A stretch of 64,000 nt of DNA from Sisyra terminalis (lineage: Eukaryota; Arthropoda; Insecta; Neuroptera; Sisyridae). The stretch is from NCBI GenBank assembly GCA_958496175.1, contig OY292275.1:51909701-51973700 (forward strand). Direction: 5' to 3'. The notes below the pieces were generated by a model. It ran no database searches, was not told the origin of the DNA, and worked only from the letters and a program-made list of their open reading frames with translations. Both the position numbers and the translations under genes were made by a program. Position 1 is the stretch's first letter, and every line of letters begins with the position of its first letter. Below are positions 59,745-64,000 of the stretch, piece by piece.

Positions 59745-60300
59745 TATTTATTTTCAATACGTAGGCGTAAAGTAAGGTAATCTTGTAGACTGAAATTGAG
59801 ACCCTTGCTAAAAGGACTAATTTTCAGTCCGCTAGGTGCTTTACTGTAAGCAAAAGTATCGAAATAATTTTTTATTACAATGGCTTCTAAAATTAAATAA
59901 AGAATAAATAATGTTCTTGGGAACTTGGATTTAAATAATAAGACGTTATTTTTCAAATTATCTCAATGTTTCGTTGGTATTTATTTCCAACTTCTTCAGG
60001 AGAATTTTTGATGTTCACATCCTCGTTGTAAATACTGGCTTTTTAACAAGATAACCGAGTGAGTACGCTAGTGGCAATTATACTGGCAATTAAATTAAGA
60101 TATAAATTATTACTAAGCAACTTTAGAAAAGGATAGTTTCAATGTGGTTGTAATAAACATACATTACTCGATTTATGTACATTTCTTATAGTAATTTTTT
60201 TTTTTGGCACGTGTACTACTACGCTACCTATGAAAATACGGCTCTCTATTCCGCTATACAGTGCTCGAAAGTTGAGCTTTAGAAGCAGAAATTTAAAAAC
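59745..60300. repeat. Interspersed repeat with inverted blocks, copy 2
   Basis: Counterpart of 15094-15660: CAATACGTAGGCGTAAAGTA, an inverted partner near 59830-59865, the pair GGCTTCTAAA (59881) and GCTTTAGAAGCAG (60276), and a GGCTCTCTATTCCGCTATAC-type stretch. It has been split by a partial Penelope-like element (59893-60035). Confidence 0.5.
59893..60035 (-). mobile_element. Truncated copy of the 46.8-kb Penelope-like family
   Basis: Matches 46850-46970: AATGTTCTTGGGAACTTGGA, AATAAGACGTTATTTTTC, then the hammerhead-like motif (minus strand, 59956-60009) with CTGAAGA, A, GTTGG/CCAAC, GAA, ACAT, T, GAGATAATTT. Here the invariant GAA is intact but the stem III palindrome has changed from ACGT to ACAT. 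The second arm is missing. Confidence 0.65.
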
Positions 60301-60486
60301 TTAATTTATGATTTTATTAACCTTTTTTTTCATTGTTATTTACCGTCTCCTCATAACTTCTAGGGCCTTAAGCGACTCTAGAGCTTATAAAAATCCACAA
60401 CTGAGAAATAATAATGAAAATTTACTTGATTTGAGGATCGAACCCAATTTGACTTTTTGACTTGAAGGATTTTCTTTATATTAAAA

Positions 60487-61945
60487 AACTAGCTGATCCC
60501 CGCGACTTCGTCTGCGTAACGTATTTTATTTTTCTTATTTCTTTTACGAAAAATATAATCATATATAAAAACACTTCACACTCTTGAAAAAAAGACATTT
60601 AATAAACTGTTGCAAAGAATAAAATAGTTCTATGTAAGAATCAATAAATTTTCAAAAAATATTTATAAATATCTAAAAAGAGTATGTTCAATTGTGTATA
60701 CCTTCGGTAGGTATACCTACCGTGAACCAAACAATCCGTAAATCAATCAGCATCTATACATAAATAAAAAATATCACCAAGTTCAATAAATTCGGTCTTA
60801 ATTATGACTAAAAAAAGTCGAAAGTTATCAAAATACTCGCGTCAATATAACCCCATCTCACTGTTTCAATTTCCGAATGAACCTTTTTCCAAAAACTATT
60901 ATACTATTGCACTGTACAACACAATCGCGAAATTGAAATTTGTATGATACAATTTGGCGTATGTCTTTTGCTCTGGAAGAGTATTTTAAAGTTCTTTTAT
61001 CATTATGAAAGTATGATTATTTATCATTAAGATGATTTCTGGCTGGAATTGCGAATTTTTTTCATAATCCCTTTCACGCACTTGCAAATAAAAGATATTG
61101 TACCCCCTCCTCAAGAAAAAAATCCTGAATCCGCCCTTGTCTGTAAGGGTAGGAATTTTCAAAAAAAATATCTTATCACATGCCTACTTCCTATAAGGAA
61201 TACACCGAATATTAAAATTTCATCAGTCAGAGGAGTTTATAAATACACGATTTTATATATGCACGGTTTTAAAAACGTATTTACTTTAAGCTTTATTACT
61301 ATTACTATTATTATTACTATTACATTTTTTCGTTAATATTTCCTTACTGAGCAACCCTAAGGATCTATTTACAACAATTTTGTAGAAAAAAAAAGTTTAC
61401 TGTCATATTATTATCTATAAAAACATTTATATTTCAAAAAGGCAATTTTTTGTACTTTAAATTAAATTACTGTGCCTTTTTATTAGTTCAACTAAAAATA
61501 TTAATTCAGATCATTTTTAACTTTTAAATACCTTTCCAATCATATATAACTCGCCTATCTAAAGTAAAATTTTTGTTTCATCCCTCAGTTTTTACGTACG
61601 GGGTACATTGTCTTATTATTTTTAAGGAATGATACGTAGCCTAACGTGTGTGGGTAATTGTGTTGTATCTTAATATAAAATTTCATTAAATTCGGTTGTT
61701 CCGTTCTTTAGTAAAATCACCAGCGCATGCGATGTAAGAAAGTTTTTTGGTAATTTTTTCACACATTATTGGAGTTTTAGTATGGATCCCTAATTTTTTT
61801 GAAAATTAACTATAGCCTATGTTCACCGGAAATAGTGTAAGTTTCCAACAGTGAAAGAATTTTTCAAATCGGTCAAGTAGATTCGGAGCCTATTCAAAAC
61901 AAACAAACAATCAAATTTTCCTCTTTATACTAATAGAAGATTAAA
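60487..61945 (+). repeat. Insect interspersed repeat, copy split by other sequence
   Basis: The 5' part (60487-60897: AGCTGATCCCCGCGACTTCG, CTTCGGTAGGTATACCTACC) and the 3' part (about 61722-61945: TTCACCGGAAATAGTGTAAG to CAAATTTTCCTCTTTATACT) match 51712-52725. They are separated by about 820 bases of other DNA, part of which (61515-61705) is the block shared with 12974-13175. Confidence 0.6.
61515..61705 (+). repeat. Repeat block shared with the hAT interior
   Basis: AACTTTTAAATACCTTTCCA, ATATATAACTCGCC, TCATCCCTCAGTTTTTACGT and AACGTGTGTGGGTAATTGTG are shared in order with 12974-13175. The block has no coding content. Confidence 0.75.
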
Positions 61946-62129
61946 TTACTGTATTTTTTTTAAATTATTAACTTGAAACATTGTCTCAACTAATAGTTTT
62001 ATTCGTTTATGAACTTTTTATTGTCTTAGAACTAAATTTGAACTAAACATTGAATAGGCTTTTTAATGTTCTTTAAATACATATATCACCCTCTTTTCAA
62101 ATACTAATTCTCATATTTATTTTTTGCAG

Positions 62130-62192
62130 ATTGTCAAATCAATGGAGAACGAATCACAAACATTTTTCAATGTAATGTGGTAAACAGGAAAA
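62130..62192 (+). promoter_or_regulatory. 5' untranslated part of GPCR exon, with in-frame upstream ORF
   Basis: A pyrimidine-rich tract and TTTTTTGCAG at 62120-62129 make a good 3' splice site, so this exon appears to follow an untranslated upstream exon. Within the leader, an ATG at 62142 opens a 13-codon reading frame that ends at TAA 62181-62183. This is only 9 bases before the receptor ATG and in the same frame. Such a leader ORF would be expected to lower receptor translation or make it depend on reinitiation. Inferred from sequence only. Confidence 0.55.
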
Positions 62193-62546
62193 ATGATGGA
62201 TGAATTTGTGTTAAATCAAACATTTTATTTAACAAATACAACGGATCGTGACTGTGCAACGTTGTGTGCGAATAATGATAATTCTAACTTTTCCACACCG
62301 GTGTATAATGACACGTTATCACCGAATGTTTATAACGATACGTTACCGCCGAATTTGCTGTTTAATGAAAACTCATTAACTTCAGTTATTATTTACTGTA
62401 TTCTGTTTGTGCTGGCAGCAGTTGGTAATCTTACAGTATTCATAACGTTATTCAGATCACGTCATCGCAAATCACGTATCAATCTTATGATAACGCATTT
62501 GGCTGTGGCTGATTTAATGGTAACTTTCATCATGATTCCATTAGAG
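62193..62546 (+). CDS. GnRH-receptor-superfamily GPCR, first coding exon (ACP/AKH/corazonin receptor type)
   Basis: Cell-surface rhodopsin-like receptor for a small amidated neuropeptide. The 118 residues comprise an extracellular N-terminus (1-63), TM1 (about 64-87, with the GN pair at 78-79), a basic loop [10 protein letters not shown] (88-97) and most of TM2 (98 on) with LAVADL, Asp107 being the conserved position 2.50. RKSRIN, HLAVADL and MIPLE are hallmarks of arthropod ACP, AKH and corazonin receptors; [18 protein letters not shown] fits ACP receptors best by memory. The N-terminus has N-glycosylation sites at Asn8, 15, 32, 39 and 48, and a tandem nonapeptide [18 protein letters not shown] (37-54). 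The exon ends on a codon boundary after PLE at GAG/GTGAGT. ATG 62193 is chosen because the frame is closed upstream; a second ATG follows immediately. The remaining exons lie beyond the window. Confidence 0.85.
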
Positions 62547-63859
62547 GTGAGTCATATTATAATTTATCAAAACTTCTCAAATTATGTTTTCCAAGTACAT
62601 AAGAGTGTTTGGGAAAGTGTTCACTACTCTTCCGGAAAAAATTGTCACTCTATATAGTTGTTCAAATGGATTAAATTTGCGAAAAATTTGTACCTAAAAG
62701 ATTCATATCTTTTTCAACTATGATTTATTATTTCGTAAATCACGCGCTTTCAATGATGTTCATCTTACTTATAATTCTTCATTTTTTTATATTATTTAGT
62801 TTTTCAGTTTGATTTATTTAATTAAAAATATGATTGAATCAATAATCCTTATCTTCATAATTGAATCCAATTTTATTCATCAGTTTGAGAACATTATAAC
62901 ACTTTACCTGCTATTGAGTTTATCTCATTTAAAGACATGGATTTACTTAATGCATTAAAGCTCTTTATGAATGACTGGTGTAAAAGAAAATAATCAGTTT
63001 GTACAAATTTATTCAGAATGCTTGAAGAAATTTCAACCTTTTATTTTGGCGAAAATTCAAAGACAAATTTATTACAATCAAATAACCGATTTATTTATTT
63101 GTGCTCCCACTACAAAACCACAAATGTGCCAATTTCGTCGTAAAAGGTTTTCAATTTATTATTTCCATCGGCTTGGATACACATTCGAGGAATTTTATTA
63201 AAAAAAATTGTCTCAAATTTGTTTTTTTTTTTTACAATTGTAGTTTTACTAGGTATAGATAGGAAACTAAGGTTATTTTTTTTCTGTATATATAACTGAA
63301 TTTTAACTATTACGATATTACATTCATGATTTTGTCATAGTAGTGGCGATTTATTACAATTAAAGAATTCACCCATTTGTTCGGAATCGGTAAATAATTA
63401 TTGTTAAGTCTACTGATGGCTAGGTTTTGGATTTGATTCTCGTTTTTGATTAACACTAGAGTCGCTTAAGATCTTAGTAGTTATAAAGCGACGGTAAATA
63501 GAAATTAAAAAAAATATTTTTATAAGATAGATCCCCTGATAATTAGAGAAATCATATCCGAAGAGAAATTTATGTTAACGATAACCATTTCTATATTGTA
63601 GCTACTACTATCCAATATAGTTAAGAACTCTTCAAAAGTTAAAAAGATAATTACAACTATCTGGCGATTATAATTAGCACAATCATTATATGTTAATTCT
63701 CACAATTATGATATGTTACTGTTTATCTAGATAGTAACCTTTACCATCGGGTATAGTTAAAATCATCATATAAAAACTACACAGAAAATATAAAAAACTA
63801 AACTTTTTTCGATTTTACAGTCAAAATATTATAACATAAGGTATATTTACTAGGGTGTT
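62547..63859 (+). other. Start of GPCR intron
   Basis: Begins GTGAGT, a canonical 5' splice site. No continuation of the receptor (TM3 with its Cys, or the DRF/DRY region) was found up to the window end, so the intron exceeds 1.4 kb. The 76-residue frame at 62971-63201 lacks TM segments or receptor motifs and is treated as chance. A CTAGAGTCGCTTAAG block near 63459 recurs inverted near 60368. Confidence 0.6.
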
Positions 63860-64000
63860 TTTTTTTTCTGGGACTATTATTTTTTTTTTGCTCCCATGCC
63901 GAAATTTTGTTGGAAATACTTCAAAAAAAATTCCCTGAAAGTTTGAGCTCTTAATATTAATATTAAGTACTCGCTCACAGCGTGTGAATATTTTCCATTC
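63860..64000 (+). mobile_element. Left part of an AGACTGGG-family-like element, cut by window end
   Basis: TTTGAGCTCTTAATATTAAT and ATTAAGTACTCG match the GAGCTCTTAATATTAATATT block of the element at 34485-35339. A T-rich left part with CTGGGACTATT precedes it. Only one side is present in the window. Confidence 0.4.

Noticed and set aside
13546..60009. Calling the hammerhead-like motifs proven ribozymes
   Set aside because: All have one or two extra bases between CUGANGA and stem II, several have core changes, and no covariance score or cleavage data are available here. They are reported as ribozyme-like only.
60420..60450. GGTTCGATCC B-box-like sequence on the minus strand
   Set aside because: No A box, no cloverleaf and no T-tract at the right distance; a 10-base match alone is not enough for a tRNA or SINE.
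61049..61336. 95-codon frame ending in a run of Ile and Thr
   Set aside because: The end is an ATT/ACT microsatellite and the rest has no motif.
62542..62657. Reading the GPCR frame through to the stop at 62657
   Set aside because: After PLE the sequence loses receptor character exactly at a consensus GAG/GTGAGT donor, so the last 36 codons are intron.
62971..63201. 76-codon frame downstream of the GPCR exon
   Set aside because: No membrane segment, no receptor motif and no suitable splice sites; considered chance within the intron.
1..64000. CRISPR arrays, operons and ribosome binding sites
   Set aside because: The window is eukaryotic (spliced gene, pol III tRNA gene, non-LTR elements); no regularly spaced direct repeats with unique spacers were seen.

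Overview
This is an AT-rich stretch of insect nuclear genome. Three things point to an insect: a spliced neuropeptide-receptor exon at the right edge, a nuclear-type tRNA-Asp with a pol III T-tract, and a dense set of decayed Jockey-, I- and RTE-like retrotransposons, hAT, Helitron and foldback DNA elements. I cannot assign the order. Only two genes look functional: tRNA-Asp(GUC) at 10886-10957 on the minus strand, and the first coding exon (62193-62546, plus strand) of a GnRH-receptor-superfamily GPCR. That family covers the ACP, AKH and corazonin receptors. The GPCR's later exons lie beyond the window. The rest is intergenic or intronic DNA built from nested repeats.

Layout. 0-10 kb: a foldback element with TA target duplication (1718-2779), pieces of an AGACTGGG-type element (about 4.36-5.64 kb), a 5'-truncated Jockey-like RT (6829-8106), and a foldback element with a perfect 8-bp target duplication (9876-10302). 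10-18 kb: tRNA-Asp, a dead hAT element (12059-13773) holding two perfect 60-63 bp inverted repeats, and a Helitron helicase remnant. 21-25 kb: a second copy of the 8-bp-duplication element and two Jockey-like RT pieces. 26-28 kb: a tandem duplication whose second copy carries a small inverted-repeat element. 31-36 kb: nested terminal-inverted-repeat elements. 38-43.5 kb: a Jockey RT pseudogene interrupted by an inverted-repeat element, another RT scrap, and another large inverted repeat. 45-50 kb: one TIR element and two more of the small inverted-repeat elements. 50-62 kb: RTE- and I-like tails, a palindromic element with a coding scrap, and three copies of a roughly 1-kb insect repeat. 62-64 kb: the GPCR exon and the start of its intron.

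The most interesting signal is a group of small palindromic elements at 27456-27707, 39609-40155, 42894-43437, 46844-47036 and 49423-49769, with fragments at 13.3-13.6, 14.9 and 59.9 kb. Four of them have exact 10-13 bp target-site duplications and a single-sided 28-37 nt tail beyond the inverted repeat. In every one the arms carry a hammerhead-ribozyme-like core: CUGANGA, stem II, GAA, a short self-complementary stem III, a cleavable base, then stem I. Inverted terminal repeats, a one-sided tail and hammerheads are known traits of Penelope-like elements and of the small retrozymes thought to use their machinery. I therefore read these as several families of non-autonomous Penelope-type elements. 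The families differ in sequence but share architecture, and they inserted independently. One insertion has its empty site preserved in the neighbouring tandem copy; another split a Jockey RT at its PGK motif.
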